DNA of 56,989 nucleotides from Porticoccus sp041581635. GTDB lineage: Bacteria > Pseudomonadota > Gammaproteobacteria > Pseudomonadales > Porticoccaceae. Shown in pieces: positions 1 through 9,006 of this stretch. Positions within the stretch are counted from its first letter, which is position 1; every line of letters starts with the position of its first letter. The position numbers were made by a program, and so were the translations under genes. The notes below the pieces were generated by a model, which was not told the DNA's origin, did no database searches, and saw nothing but the letters and a program-made list of their open reading frames with translations. The DNA is taken from NCBI GenBank assembly GCA_041581635.1, contig JBFICW010000015.1, positions 1 through 56,989 of the forward strand. Direction: 5' to 3'.

Positions 1-288
1 GAACGACTGGATCAGGCATCACGCCAAGCTGAACATTTTTCTATTACTCATGCGAATGTCATAGCAAATCTCGCGCAGGTCTACCAAGACAGTATTAGTA
101 CCTTTCGTCACAGAATACAGGTGAATGGCTACGCTAGTTACTTGCAGCAGGAAAATATTGCACAACGGATCCGCTGTCTATTGTTTGCGGGGATTCGAGC
201 AGCGATGCTATGGCATCAACTTGGTGGTAGACGACGCCATTTAATTTTGAACCGAAAGGACATTCTTGTGCAGTTGCGCGAACTATAA
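1..288 (+). CDS. hflD: HflD homologue, C-terminal part (5' truncated by window edge)
   Basis: An open frame enters from the left edge in frame 1 and ends at a TAA at 286-288, giving the last 95 residues. The tail, with QVNGYASYLQQENIAQRIR followed by a short run containing LLFAGIRAAMLWHQLGG, resembles the C-terminus of HflD. HflD is a peripheral inner-membrane, mostly helical protein linked to lambda lysogenisation control and commonly found directly upstream of purB. Here it lies about 120 bp before purB on the same strand, which supports the call. The N-terminus is outside the window, so length and start cannot be judged. Confidence 0.8.
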   Translation, partial: ERLDQASRQAEHFSITHANVIANLAQVYQDSISTFRHRIQVNGYASYLQQENIAQRIRCLLFAGIRAAMLWHQLGGRRRHLILNRKDILVQLREL

Positions 289-411
289 GCACTGCTTTGG
301 CCTCAGCCCCCTCTTCTAACAGCGACAATTTTCCGCTGAAAAAAAACTGTAGTTGCAGTAGAATTCGCGACTTTCTCAACTGATTGAACCCATCAGATTC
401 CGGAACACACC

Positions 412-1779
412 ATGAACCTTTCCAGTTTGACCGCAGTATCCCCCATTGATGGCCGTTATGGCAGTAAAACAGCAGACTTGCGATCCGCTTTTAGTGAGTT
501 TGGACTGATAAAGAATCGTGTTTTGGTCGAAATTCGCTGGCTGCAACATCTTGCAGCTCACCCGGAAATAACTGAAGTCGGCACGCTATCGGCTGAGTCC
601 CAACGTTTGTTGAATGCGTTAGTCGATGATTTTTGTGAAGCAGATGCGCAGCAGATTAAGGATATTGAACGGACGACTAATCACGATGTTAAGGCTGTAG
701 AGTATTTCATCAAGGAGCGCATTTCTGATAACCCTCAGTTGAATGAGATAAAGGAATTTGTACACTTTGCATGTACTTCAGAGGATATAAATAATCTTTC
801 CCATGCGTTAATGCTCAAGGAAGGGCGAGATCAACTATTGTTGGCTCAGCTAGAAGAGGTTTCAGGCCAGATCGCAAGTATGGCTAAAGCTTATGCGGAT
901 GTGCCTATGCTTTCCCGTACCCACGGTCAGACAGCCTCACCGACAACTGTAGGCAAGGAATTTGCCAATGTTGCCTATCGGTTAAATCGTCAAATTGAGC
1001 AAATCCGACAGGTTGAGTTGATGGGTAAAATTAACGGTGCCGTGGGTAACTACAATGCACACCTTTCGGCTTACCCAAACATTGACTGGGCTGCAAATGC
1101 AGAAGCGTTTGTGACCAGCCTAGGAGTTAGTTGGAACCCTTACACGACTCAGATAGAGCCCCATGACTATATTGCTGAGCTATTCGATGCGATTGCACGG
1201 TTTAATACGATTCTGATCGATTTTAATCGGGATATTTGGGGGTATATTTCATTGGGTTACTTCAAACAAAAAACGATTGCTGGTGAAGTTGGTTCTTCAA
1301 CTATGCCACATAAAGTGAACCCCATTGATTTTGAAAACTCCGAAGGGAATTTGGGGTTGGCAAATGCGGTATTTACTCATCTCGCACAAAAACTGCCTGT
1401 TTCTCGTTGGCAGAGAGATCTAACGGATTCTACTGTGCTACGTAATATGGGCGTGGGTTTTGGTTATAGCTTAATTGCCTACCAATCTACCCTTAAAGGG
1501 ATCAGTAAACTCGAGTTGAATGAGCAGCGACTCGCTGAAGATTTGGATAACACTTGGGAAGTTCTGGCTGAACCGGTGCAAACGGTTATGCGTCGATACA
1601 ATATTCCCGAGCCTTACGAAAAATTGAAAGCGCTAACTCGCGGTCAGGGCATCACCAAGAAAGCACTTCTCAGCTTTGTGGAGACTCTGGAGATTCCAGA
1701 GGAAGCCAAAGCTGAACTCCGTGCTCTCACTCCTGCGAGTTATATTGGTAATGCTGGGGCTCAGGCTAAGGCCATTTAA
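412..1779 (+). CDS. purB: Adenylosuccinate lyase
   Basis: This 455-residue protein is a fumarase/aspartase-superfamily lyase. It performs two steps of purine synthesis: SAICAR to AICAR plus fumarate, and adenylosuccinate to AMP plus fumarate. The superfamily signature SSTMPHKVNP sits near residues 295-304 and carries the flexible catalytic loop. A TSEDINN motif lies at about 122-128, and the N-terminal LTAVSPIDGRYG is typical of the gammaproteobacterial enzyme, which is about 456 residues long. The ATG at 412 begins the conserved N-terminus. The hflD-purB neighbourhood matches the usual gammaproteobacterial order. Cytosolic housekeeping enzyme; nothing unusual seen. Confidence 0.97.
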   Translation: MNLSSLTAVSPIDGRYGSKTADLRSAFSEFGLIKNRVLVEIRWLQHLAAHPEITEVGTLSAESQRLLNALVDDFCEADAQQIKDIERTTNHDVKAVEYFIKERISDNPQLNEIKEFVHFACTSEDINNLSHALMLKEGRDQLLLAQLEEVSGQIASMAKAYADVPMLSRTHGQTASPTTVGKEFANVAYRLNRQIEQIRQVELMGKINGAVGNYNAHLSAYPNIDWAANAEAFVTSLGVSWNPYTTQIEPHDYIAELFDAIARFNTILIDFNRDIWGYISLGYFKQKTIAGEVGSSTMPHKVNPIDFENSEGNLGLANAVFTHLAQKLPVSRWQRDLTDSTVLRNMGVGFGYSLIAYQSTLKGISKLELNEQRLAEDLDNTWEVLAEPVQTVMRRYNIPEPYEKLKALTRGQGITKKALLSFVETLEIPEEAKAELRALTPASYIGNAGAQAKAI

Positions 1780-1836
1780 TTCAAATGGCTCCTTCTGGAA
1801 TATAGGAGGAGCTACTTTGGAAACAGGAGCTGCTCG

Positions 1837-2790
1837 ATGTCAATTTACCCTCCTATTCTTGGCGGTCTATCAGCCGATGAATTTTTAACGGATTACTGGC
1901 AAAAAAAACCGTTATTGATTCGTAGCGCGGTCCCTGCGTTTGTCTCACCATTAACTGCTGATGAGTTGGCCGGTCTTTCGCTTGAGGAAGACGTTGAATC
2001 TCGTATTGTTGTTGAACAAGGTCAAACCGGGCCTTGGGAATTGCAGTCCGGCCCCTTCGATGCGTCAATTTTTCAACAGCTACCGGAAAGCCATTGGACC
2101 TTGCTTGTTCAGGCGGTCGATTTGTGGGTTCCGGAAGTCAAAGAACTGCTTAATCAATTTACGTTTCTGCCGCCTTGGCGTCTCGATGACATTATGGTGA
2201 GTTATGCACCCAAAGGTGGAAGTGTCGGCCCACACTTTGATTATTACGACGTATTCTTACTTCAGGGGCAAGGTCAGCGTCATTGGCAGATTGGCGGGTT
2301 ATGCGACGCTCAATCACCTCGATTGACTGATACTTCTCTGCGAATTCTTAGTGAGTTCAACAAGGAAGAGGAATGGGTGCTAAACCCTGGCGATATGCTT
2401 TACTTGCCCCCCAGACTGGCTCACTGGGGTGTCGCTGAAAATGACTGTCTTACCTACTCTGTTGGGTTTCGTGCGCCTTCAATGGTCGATATGTTAGGTG
2501 ATTTGACAACTGAGCTAATGGCGCAGGGGCATACCAGTTATTATCGTGACCCCCCTTTGACGGCTGACATGGCGAGTACCGAAATTCATCCATCATTTAT
2601 CCAGCAAGTTAAGGTGATGCTGGGGGAGTTGTTGGATGACGAGGCATTATTGAGTGATTGGTTCGCTCGCTACATGACATCGCCAAAATATCCTGAATTA
2701 TCCGGTGAAGTCGATGAGGACAGAGAGGCGGAAATCAGGGGTAAACGTTACCAAAATGGTGAGGTTCAGCCCTCAAGTAAGAAGCATTAA
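1837..2790 (+). CDS. roxA: Ribosomal protein uL16 3-hydroxylase, short form (RoxA/YcfD-like)
   Basis: This 317-residue JmjC/cupin-fold oxygenase belongs to the YcfD (RoxA) family. These enzymes use Fe(II), O2 and 2-oxoglutarate to hydroxylate an arginine of ribosomal protein uL16. The N-terminus (LSADEFLTDYWQKKPLLIR) is the family hallmark. The iron facial triad is visible as H133-x-D135 in PHFDYYD and H196 in PRLAHWGVA. The family is usually about 370-390 residues, and this protein stops soon after the helical dimerisation region. It therefore appears to lack most of the C-terminal winged-helix domain. Only 28 bp separate its stop from the convergent gamma-glutamyltransferase gene, so no frameshifted tail is hidden downstream. 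A GGAG at 1823-1830 precedes the ATG. Confidence 0.85.
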   Translation: MSIYPPILGGLSADEFLTDYWQKKPLLIRSAVPAFVSPLTADELAGLSLEEDVESRIVVEQGQTGPWELQSGPFDASIFQQLPESHWTLLVQAVDLWVPEVKELLNQFTFLPPWRLDDIMVSYAPKGGSVGPHFDYYDVFLLQGQGQRHWQIGGLCDAQSPRLTDTSLRILSEFNKEEEWVLNPGDMLYLPPRLAHWGVAENDCLTYSVGFRAPSMVDMLGDLTTELMAQGHTSYYRDPPLTADMASTEIHPSFIQQVKVMLGELLDDEALLSDWFARYMTSPKYPELSGEVDEDREAEIRGKRYQNGEVQPSSKKH

Positions 2791-2818
2791 TTGATAGGTA
2801 CTGTTTATCTTCTGCCCT

Positions 2819-4546
2819 CTAGTTTGAGGGGATAGCAGCACCACCCGGCCATCGGGGGTCGGTTACACCATAGAGAAAGTGCCTATCTTTGGCGATAGCT
2901 TGTACCCTTCCCAAGATATGACGGTCTGCATCAATCTGGTGACCCATGTTTTTCAGTATATTAATGGTGTCAGGGCTAATGCCGGGCTCAACTCGAACGG
3001 TATCTGGTAGCCATTGATGGTGGATTCTTGGTGCAGCCGTTGCCTCTGCAATGTTCATCCCGAATTCGAGTTTATTAAGAATGTTTTGTAGAACTACGTT
3101 AATAATGGTACTGCCACCTGGGCTGCCCGTGGCCATAACAGGCTTGCCATTCTTAAATACAATGGTCGGCGTCATCGAAGATAGTGGTCGCTTGCCAGGT
3201 TCGATAGCATTGGCTTTGTTGCCTACAAGGCCATAGGCATTCGGAATACCAGGTTTAGCAGAAAAATCATCCATTTCGTTGTTGAGCAAAAACCCGCCAC
3301 CTTCTACGGAGATACCGCTGCCATAAGAAAAATTAAGGGTATAGGTATTACTGACAACATTGCCTTTTTGGTCCCAAATAGAAAAGTGGGTTGTTTGAGG
3401 GCTTTCCTCTGGCAAGGTCAGGGATGGACTTATCTCTGTAGATCGTGAAGAATTTTGCAAATCTATATTTTCACGTAATCTCTTCGCATAAGACTTATCG
3501 GTCAGGGCCTCCATGGGTACTGGAAAGAAATCCGGGTCTCCCAGGTATTCACTGCGGTCTGCATAGGCTCGGCGCATGGTTTCTATCAATCGGTGCAGAT
3601 ATTCACCACTATTGTGCCCCAGACCTTTTAAATTCCAGCCCTCGAGAATATTGAGCATTTGAATAAGATGAATACCGCCTGAGGAGGGTGGTGGCATGGA
3701 GTCTATTTGATAACCACGGAAGGTTCCTGTAACTGGCTGTCGCTCGATTACACGGTAGTCAGCTAAATCATCGTGAGTGATGAGCCCTCCCCCCTTCCGC
3801 ATCTCAGCAACGATGAGCTCGGCTATCTTACCCTGATAGAAACCACTAGCGCCATTTTCAGCTATGTGAGCCAGGGTATTTGCTAGATCTGATTGTTTCC
3901 ATAGATCCCCTGCCTTTAGGGGGCTTCCATCGTGGTTGAAAAAATAACGTGCAGAGGCTGTGTCGGCACTGAGTCTCGGTTGTGCTTTACGTAGCGAGTA
4001 GGCAAGGGATTCGTTTATCTCAAATCCATCCTTTGCCAAGGTTATGGCCGGCGCCATGACCTGTTTAAGTGTCATTGAGCCGTAGAGGTCTAGCGCATGA
4101 ACAAGTCCGGCCACAGTGCCGGGAACACCGGTTGAACGGTGACTGAATCGTGCCAGTGATGTATCGACCTCTCCCTCAGTATTTTGAAAAAGAGTACTGT
4201 GAGCAGCAGCTGGTGCCATTTCGCGGTAGTCTATAGCGATGGTTCTGGCTTTATTGGCGAGGTGGATAAGCATAAAGCCACCACCGCCGAGGTTGCCAGC
4301 CTGGGGCAAGGTAACAGCCAAAGCAAATCCAGTCGCTACCGCCGCATCGATGGCATTTCCGCCATTCGCGAGTATTGTTGCTCCGACGCTGCTGGCAATA
4401 ACTTCTTGGGATACGACCATTCCAGAAGATGACGCGATAGGGTGAAATCGCGCTGAGCGGTCTAAAATAGGCGCCAACTGATCAGCTAGCAATCCGCTTG
4501 GTGCTAAAAGAGCTAGAATGATTATAAAGTGGGTAGGCGTTCTCAT
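2819..4546 (-). CDS. ggt: Gamma-glutamyltransferase (periplasmic, self-processing)
   Basis: This 575-residue Ntn-hydrolase of the gamma-glutamyltranspeptidase family cleaves the gamma-glutamyl bond of glutathione and related compounds. A signal peptide (MRTPTHFIIILALLAPSGLLA, then DQ) indicates export to the periplasm. The precursor is expected to cut itself before Thr385, the first Thr of the TTHFS motif, to give large and small subunits. Further family motifs are the oxyanion-hole stretch GRPLSSMTPTI-type (seen as KRPLSSMTPTIVF) and GSPGGSTIINVV near the C-terminus. Length matches the family. It converges with roxA and diverges from the GNAT gene. Its location and glutathione use suggest amino-acid and sulfur salvage; the physiological substrate is not shown. 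Confidence 0.94.
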   Translation of the reverse strand: MRTPTHFIIILALLAPSGLLADQLAPILDRSARFHPIASSSGMVVSQEVIASSVGATILANGGNAIDAAVATGFALAVTLPQAGNLGGGGFMLIHLANKARTIAIDYREMAPAAAHSTLFQNTEGEVDTSLARFSHRSTGVPGTVAGLVHALDLYGSMTLKQVMAPAITLAKDGFEINESLAYSLRKAQPRLSADTASARYFFNHDGSPLKAGDLWKQSDLANTLAHIAENGASGFYQGKIAELIVAEMRKGGGLITHDDLADYRVIERQPVTGTFRGYQIDSMPPPSSGGIHLIQMLNILEGWNLKGLGHNSGEYLHRLIETMRRAYADRSEYLGDPDFFPVPMEALTDKSYAKRLRENIDLQNSSRSTEISPSLTLPEESPQTTHFSIWDQKGNVVSNTYTLNFSYGSGISVEGGGFLLNNEMDDFSAKPGIPNAYGLVGNKANAIEPGKRPLSSMTPTIVFKNGKPVMATGSPGGSTIINVVLQNILNKLEFGMNIAEATAAPRIHHQWLPDTVRVEPGISPDTINILKNMGHQIDADRHILGRVQAIAKDRHFLYGVTDPRWPGGAAIPSN

Positions 4547-4666
4547 AAGGCAGGCTCAACTTGATATAACGCAAATCTTAACAATCGAACGCTGTTTATA
4601 CACTAATAGTGAAACTAAGATGAGTCATAAAGACGGGTTAGGCATCAAGGGTAAAGGGGTTTATTG

Positions 4667-5638
4667 ATGGAAACAGTTGAATTTTTCCCTATTGAGGTTG
4701 AGCGTACATGCTGGGATGTCTCGAGAGAGATTCTGACGGACATCAGGCATAAAGTATTTGTTGAAGAGCAGCATGTTCCTGTTGATGAAGAAATCGATGA
4801 ACATGATGTGAATGCTGTCCATTGGTTGGCCTATGGCCCTAACGATCGGCCAATGGCCACAAGTAGAATGTTATCTGATGGGTGTATCGGTCGAATGGCT
4901 GTGCTCAAGGAGTACAGAGAGCGCGGTGTCGGGTCAGCGTTAATGCGGAAAATGATTCGGTACGCTGTTAGGGAGGGAATGGAGCAAATTTTTCTCAATG
5001 CTCAAATTAAAGCGATCCCTTTTTATGAGGGATTTGGTTTCACTGCACAAGGTGACCCATTTATGGATGCAGGGATTCCTCACAAAACCATGTCGCTGAA
5101 CCTAAGCCCTTATAGGGATAACTCTCCCCAGCCGATCTCAAGAGAAATCGCTGAGGAAGAGCGTCAAAGAAAAAGCATTGAGGGTGTAGAGAGCTTTAGT
5201 GATCAAGCGGTTATGCTGGTTAATCGTGCACACCGGGAAATCCGTATATTCAGTCACAGGTTAGAACCTGCAATGTACAGTAATGGCCAGTTCTGTGATG
5301 CGGTCTATGCCTTCGCTACCAGCCATCCTCTAGCCAGAGTAAAAATACTGGTTAAAGATATCTTCTACGTGGTTAACCACAGCAACCTCCTCCACGATTT
5401 GTGCCTCCGTCTACCGAGCCGGATTCAAATAAGAAAATTACAGACAAAAGAGAGCTGTTTACACACGGAGTTTTTGTTAGTGGATCGAGCCGGTATTCTT
5501 TACAAGCAGGAGCCTGAAAGGTTTGTTGGCTATGTGGTGGAGTACTCGCCACTGGAAGCCATCGAACTGGTGAATGAGTTTGATAATTTATGGGAGCAAG
5601 GCGAATTAGATCCAGAGCTCAGGCGCTTACATATTTAA
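4667..5638 (+). CDS. GNAT acetyltransferase fused to a degenerate phospholipase-D-like domain (DUF7931 type)
   Basis: Residues 1-150 form a GNAT N-acetyltransferase domain of the ElaA/YjcF kind. It opens with an IRHKVFVEEQHVP motif and has the acetyl-CoA pyrophosphate loop in YRERGVGSALM, ending with FYEGFGFTAQG. A second domain (about 165-320) resembles a single phospholipase-D-type half: a HREIRIFSHRLEP strand, then H266-T-E268-F-L-L-V-D273. That segment lines up with the HxKxxxxD motif except that Lys is replaced by Glu, so phosphodiesterase activity is unlikely. I set the start at the ATG 4667, preceded by AAAGGGG; an in-frame TTG immediately upstream (4664) is possible. The acetyl acceptor is unknown. 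The gene stands alone between two convergent or divergent neighbours. Confidence 0.85.
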   Translation: METVEFFPIEVERTCWDVSREILTDIRHKVFVEEQHVPVDEEIDEHDVNAVHWLAYGPNDRPMATSRMLSDGCIGRMAVLKEYRERGVGSALMRKMIRYAVREGMEQIFLNAQIKAIPFYEGFGFTAQGDPFMDAGIPHKTMSLNLSPYRDNSPQPISREIAEEERQRKSIEGVESFSDQAVMLVNRAHREIRIFSHRLEPAMYSNGQFCDAVYAFATSHPLARVKILVKDIFYVVNHSNLLHDLCLRLPSRIQIRKLQTKESCLHTEFLLVDRAGILYKQEPERFVGYVVEYSPLEAIELVNEFDNLWEQGELDPELRRLHI

Positions 5639-5676
5639 GGGACTTAGGTTAAGGCGCTTAGGTTTAAGGAGCATAG
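5635..5676. repeat. 14-bp imperfect tandem repeat, about three copies
   Basis: Three head-to-tail units follow the pattern TTAAGGNNCTTAGG. Units 1 (5635-5648) and 2 (5649-5662) differ only at the two N positions. A third, more diverged unit spans 5664-5676. The first unit overlaps the stop codon of the GNAT gene. Confidence 0.7.
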
Positions 5677-5710
5677 ATTTACACGCCGACGCTTCAACAC
5701 TACAAAGAAT

Positions 5711-5740
5711 AACCTCGGAGCCATCACTAACTCCGAGGTT
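5711..5740. terminator. Bidirectional hairpin between convergent GNAT and glcB genes
   Basis: A perfect 10-bp stem, AACCTCGGAG / CTCCGAGGTT with a 10-nt loop, lies between two convergent stop codons. The following sequence is T-rich on each strand but lacks a long run. It probably ends both transcripts. Confidence 0.75.
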
Positions 5741-5761
5741 GTTTCATAAGAAACCAGCTGT

Positions 5762-7930
5762 CTAAGCTTGTAACTTAGCCTTTTGGCGATAGGCATGCAG
5801 TAGCGGCTCGGTATAACCACTAGGTTGTTCTGCTCCTTTGATGACAAGGTCGCAGGCTGCCGAAAAGGCAATGCTTTGCTCAAAATTTGGTGCCATATTG
5901 CGGTATAAAGGATCGCCTGCATTTTGAGTGTCCACAATGGCGGCCATACGTTTCATGGTTTCCATCACTTGCGCTTCAGTACAGATGCCATGGCGTAGCC
6001 AGTTGGCAATGTGTTGGCTTGAGATCCGAAGTGTTGCCCTATCTTCCATCAGGCCAACATTGTTGATGTCAGGCACTTTTGAGCAGCCAACGCCCTGCTC
6101 TACCCAACGTACTACGTAGCCGAGAATCCCCTGGGCGTTGTTATCGAGCTCTTTCTGAATAGTATCGGCAGATAGCTCCCCCTCGAGAAGTGGAATCGTC
6201 AAAATATCATCAACGCTTGCGGGTGTGCGCGTAGCTAATTCTTGCTGACGAGCAAAGACATCCACTTGGTGGTAGTGAAGGGCGTGAAGTGTCGCGGCAG
6301 TAGGTGATGGTACCCAGGCTGTATTTGCACCAGCCAGAGGGTGACCTATTTTGGCTTCCATCATGTCGGCCATATTTTCAGGAATGGGCCACATGCCTTT
6401 GCCAATCTGAGCTTTTCCATTAAGACCGCAAGCCAGGCCAACATCGACATTCTGGTCTTCGTAGGCCGTAATCCATTTCATGGTTTTTAACTGTCCCTTT
6501 GGTGCAAAAGGACCGGCCTCCATACTGGTGTGAATTTCGTCTCCAGTGCGGTCGAGGAAGCCTGTGTTGATAAATACAACGCGCTCACTGGCTGCTCGGA
6601 TACATTCTTTCAGGTTGACCGAAGTGCGGCGTTCTTCGTCCATAATGCCGACTTTAAGCGTATTGCGGTCGAGGCCTAGAGCGTCTTCAACAGCATTAAA
6701 TAAGGCATTGGTAAAGGCTACTTCTTCAGGGCCGTGCATTTTCGGCTTAACAATATAGATACTGCCAGTTTTGCTGTTGCTGTACTTACCATTGCCCTTT
6801 AGGTCATGAATAGAAATCAGGCTGGTCATCATGGCATCCATGATTCCTTCTGGCACTTCATTGCCATCTGAATCTAGAATCGCCGGATTAGTCATCAGGT
6901 GACCTACGTTGCGAACAAACAGTAAGCTTCGTCCGGGAAGAACCAGGGATCCACCATCCGGGGTGATGTACTCGCGATCAGGGTTCATTTTGCGAACAAT
7001 GGTTTTTCCGCCTTTCTCGAGAGTTTCTTCGAGATCGCCCTTCATCAATCCTAACCAGTTTCTATAGATTAGTGCCTTGTCTTCAGCGTCGACGGCAGCC
7101 ACTGAATCTTCGCAATCCATAATGGTTGTCAGGGCGGCTTCCATCAGAATATCTTTGATTCCCGCAGCGTCTGAAGCACCAATTTGAGTATCTCTATCAA
7201 CTTGAACTTCAAGATGTAACCTATTGTTTCTAATCAAAATTGATCTTGGGTTCTCTGTGTTACCCTGGTATCCACATAGCTGCGATGGGTCTGCGAGACC
7301 AACTTGGGTATCACCATTTAGCTGAACCAGAAGTTTGCCATCAACAATGGAGTAATTTGTGGAATCGTGGTGTGAACCCTGTGATAAGGGAGCTGATTGG
7401 TCAAGAAGATTTCTGCCATACTCAATAGCCTTGGCACCGCGCAGAGGGTTGTAGCTAGCAGTTTTTTCGGCACCGTCAGTTTCTGGGAGAACGTCAGTCC
7501 CGTAAAGAGCATCGTACAAGCTGCCCCAGCGTGCATTTGCCGCATTGAGGGCAAAGCGAGCATTCATGACAGGAACAACCAGCTGTGGACCTGCTTGCGA
7601 GGTGATTTCTGGATCCACATTCGTGGTGGTGATATTAAAATCGGCACCTTCAGGTACCAGATAGCTGATTTCCTGAAGGAAAGTCTTGTACTCAATCTGG
7701 TTAACAGATTGGCCTGAATGCTGTTGATGCCATTGATCTATTTGCTTTTGCAAAGTATCACGCTTTGCAAGAAGCTCACGATTTTTTGGGGCAAATTCAT
7801 TGAGGATAAAAGCGAATGCTTCCCAGAATGTATCCGTATCGACACCTGTTCCGGGAATGATGTCCTGTTTTACCAAGTCATAAATAGAACGAGCAACTTG
7901 TAGTCCACTCACTTCAATACGTTCAGCCAT
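5762..7930 (-). CDS. glcB: Malate synthase G
   Basis: This 722-residue single-domain-type malate synthase condenses glyoxylate with acetyl-CoA to malate, the second step of the glyoxylate shunt. Length matches isoform G (about 720-725). Recognisable stretches are DCEDSVAAVDAEDK, the active-site strand TSIHDLKG-like MMTSLISIHDLKGNGK, MDEERRTSVNLKECI and the region GKGMWPIPENMADMMEAKIGHP. The ATG at 7930 is preceded by AGGGGC at good spacing. The regulator-plus-isocitrate-lyase pair lies just upstream, and the promoter region carries a 45-bp element shared with aceA (7990-8034). This points to joint control of the two shunt enzymes. Confidence 0.97.
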   Translation of the reverse strand: MAERIEVSGLQVARSIYDLVKQDIIPGTGVDTDTFWEAFAFILNEFAPKNRELLAKRDTLQKQIDQWHQQHSGQSVNQIEYKTFLQEISYLVPEGADFNITTTNVDPEITSQAGPQLVVPVMNARFALNAANARWGSLYDALYGTDVLPETDGAEKTASYNPLRGAKAIEYGRNLLDQSAPLSQGSHHDSTNYSIVDGKLLVQLNGDTQVGLADPSQLCGYQGNTENPRSILIRNNRLHLEVQVDRDTQIGASDAAGIKDILMEAALTTIMDCEDSVAAVDAEDKALIYRNWLGLMKGDLEETLEKGGKTIVRKMNPDREYITPDGGSLVLPGRSLLFVRNVGHLMTNPAILDSDGNEVPEGIMDAMMTSLISIHDLKGNGKYSNSKTGSIYIVKPKMHGPEEVAFTNALFNAVEDALGLDRNTLKVGIMDEERRTSVNLKECIRAASERVVFINTGFLDRTGDEIHTSMEAGPFAPKGQLKTMKWITAYEDQNVDVGLACGLNGKAQIGKGMWPIPENMADMMEAKIGHPLAGANTAWVPSPTAATLHALHYHQVDVFARQQELATRTPASVDDILTIPLLEGELSADTIQKELDNNAQGILGYVVRWVEQGVGCSKVPDINNVGLMEDRATLRISSQHIANWLRHGICTEAQVMETMKRMAAIVDTQNAGDPLYRNMAPNFEQSIAFSAACDLVIKGAEQPSGYTEPLLHAYRQKAKLQA

Positions 7931-7989
7931 GATTGTGCCCCTAATTTAAAATACAGATAAAGACTCTGATTGTAGGGATACTGTTAAGC

Positions 7990-8034
7990 ATTTAGCAATT
8001 TTATAGACTTTATTTCCGTTATTTGCTGTGCGAA
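7990..8034 (-). promoter_or_regulatory. Shared glyoxylate-shunt promoter/operator element, glcB copy
   Basis: Read on the minus strand this 45-bp stretch matches the one at 9007-9051 upstream of aceA in 36 of 45 positions without gaps. The best conserved core includes CGGAAATAA, GTCTATA and GCTAAAT. It ends 59 nt before the glcB start codon. The conserved TATAAA within it could be a -10 box; no good -35 is visible, which fits activator-dependent transcription. That the neighbouring LysR protein binds here is inference. Confidence 0.7.
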
Positions 8035-8062
8035 TAAAGGCTGGGGTGAGCCGCTATTAAGT

Positions 8063-9001
8063 TCAATCGAGCGTGCTGGCAACATCGGCGATAAGTCGGC
8101 GCATCCACTGGTGGGCCGGATTGTGTTGCAACAATGGGCTCCAAGCCATTTTTAGCTCAATCTCTGGGATTTCAAATGGTGGTTCCAAAATCACTACACT
8201 TGGATTGTCTGTCAATAACTGTGCGGCTTTTGTTGGTAGCGTAACCACCAAGTCTCGCAACTCAGCCAATCTCATTGCTGCCTGATAATGGCGGGTAAAC
8301 ACACGGATGCGCCTTTGTTTTCCCAGCTTGGCAAGTGCTTCATCGACCCAACCGAGACGTTGTACAGCGCCTGGCTCCATGCCGACTCCGACCCCCATCC
8401 CTGTTTTACTGACCCAAACATGACCAGATTCAAGGTAGTTCTCGAGTGTAAAATTGTCGCGTATAGGATTGTGATCACTTAATAGGCAGGAAAAAGTATC
8501 TCGCCATATCGTCATTTGATGGAAAGACTGGGGAAGAACGTCAAATCTGTTAATCACAAGATCGACACTTCCCTGCTCAACATCCTGGTAGCTAATATCG
8601 CTGGGTGTGAGAACATCCAAGGTGATATTTGGAGCTTCGGATCGAAGTCTTCTCATTAAATGGGGCAGTAACGTTGATTCGGTGTAATCACTCACCGAGA
8701 TGCGGAATACTCGATCTGCCTCAGCGGCATTAAATTCTTTTCTGGGTTCTACGGCTTTCTCTATGGAGGCAAGCACTTCTCTTACAACAGGTTGCAGCTG
8801 CTCAGCCCGCTCGGTTGGAGTCATTCCATCACTGGTTCTTACCAATAGTGGATCGTTGAACAGCTCCCGAAGGCGTCTCAGGCCATTACTCATGGCGGGC
8901 TGGCTTATACCTAAACCTTCTGCGGCGCGAGTCACATTGCGCTCTTTCAGCAAAATGTCTAGATAAACGAGCAAGTTAAGATCAACACTTCGTATGTTCA
9001 T
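8063..9001 (-). CDS. LysR-family regulator, probably of the glyoxylate shunt genes
   Basis: This protein of about 312 residues has an N-terminal winged helix-turn-helix (DLNLLVYLDILLKERNVTRAAEGLGISQPAMSNGLRRLRELFNDPLLVR pattern, residues about 5-55) and a LysR substrate-binding domain (about 90-300). I prefer the ATG at 9001 giving MNIRSVDLNLL; an in-frame ATG at 9007 would add two residues. It lies between glcB and aceA and is divergent from aceA. The 45-bp element shared by both enzyme genes abuts its own start codon, so autoregulation is likely. The inducer is unknown; glyoxylate or acetate-derived metabolites would be reasonable guesses. No characterised homologue is recognised. Confidence 0.9.
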   Translation of the reverse strand: MNIRSVDLNLLVYLDILLKERNVTRAAEGLGISQPAMSNGLRRLRELFNDPLLVRTSDGMTPTERAEQLQPVVREVLASIEKAVEPRKEFNAAEADRVFRISVSDYTESTLLPHLMRRLRSEAPNITLDVLTPSDISYQDVEQGSVDLVINRFDVLPQSFHQMTIWRDTFSCLLSDHNPIRDNFTLENYLESGHVWVSKTGMGVGVGMEPGAVQRLGWVDEALAKLGKQRRIRVFTRHYQAAMRLAELRDLVVTLPTKAAQLLTDNPSVVILEPPFEIPEIELKMAWSPLLQHNPAHQWMRRLIADVASTLD

Positions 9002-9006
9002 ATACA

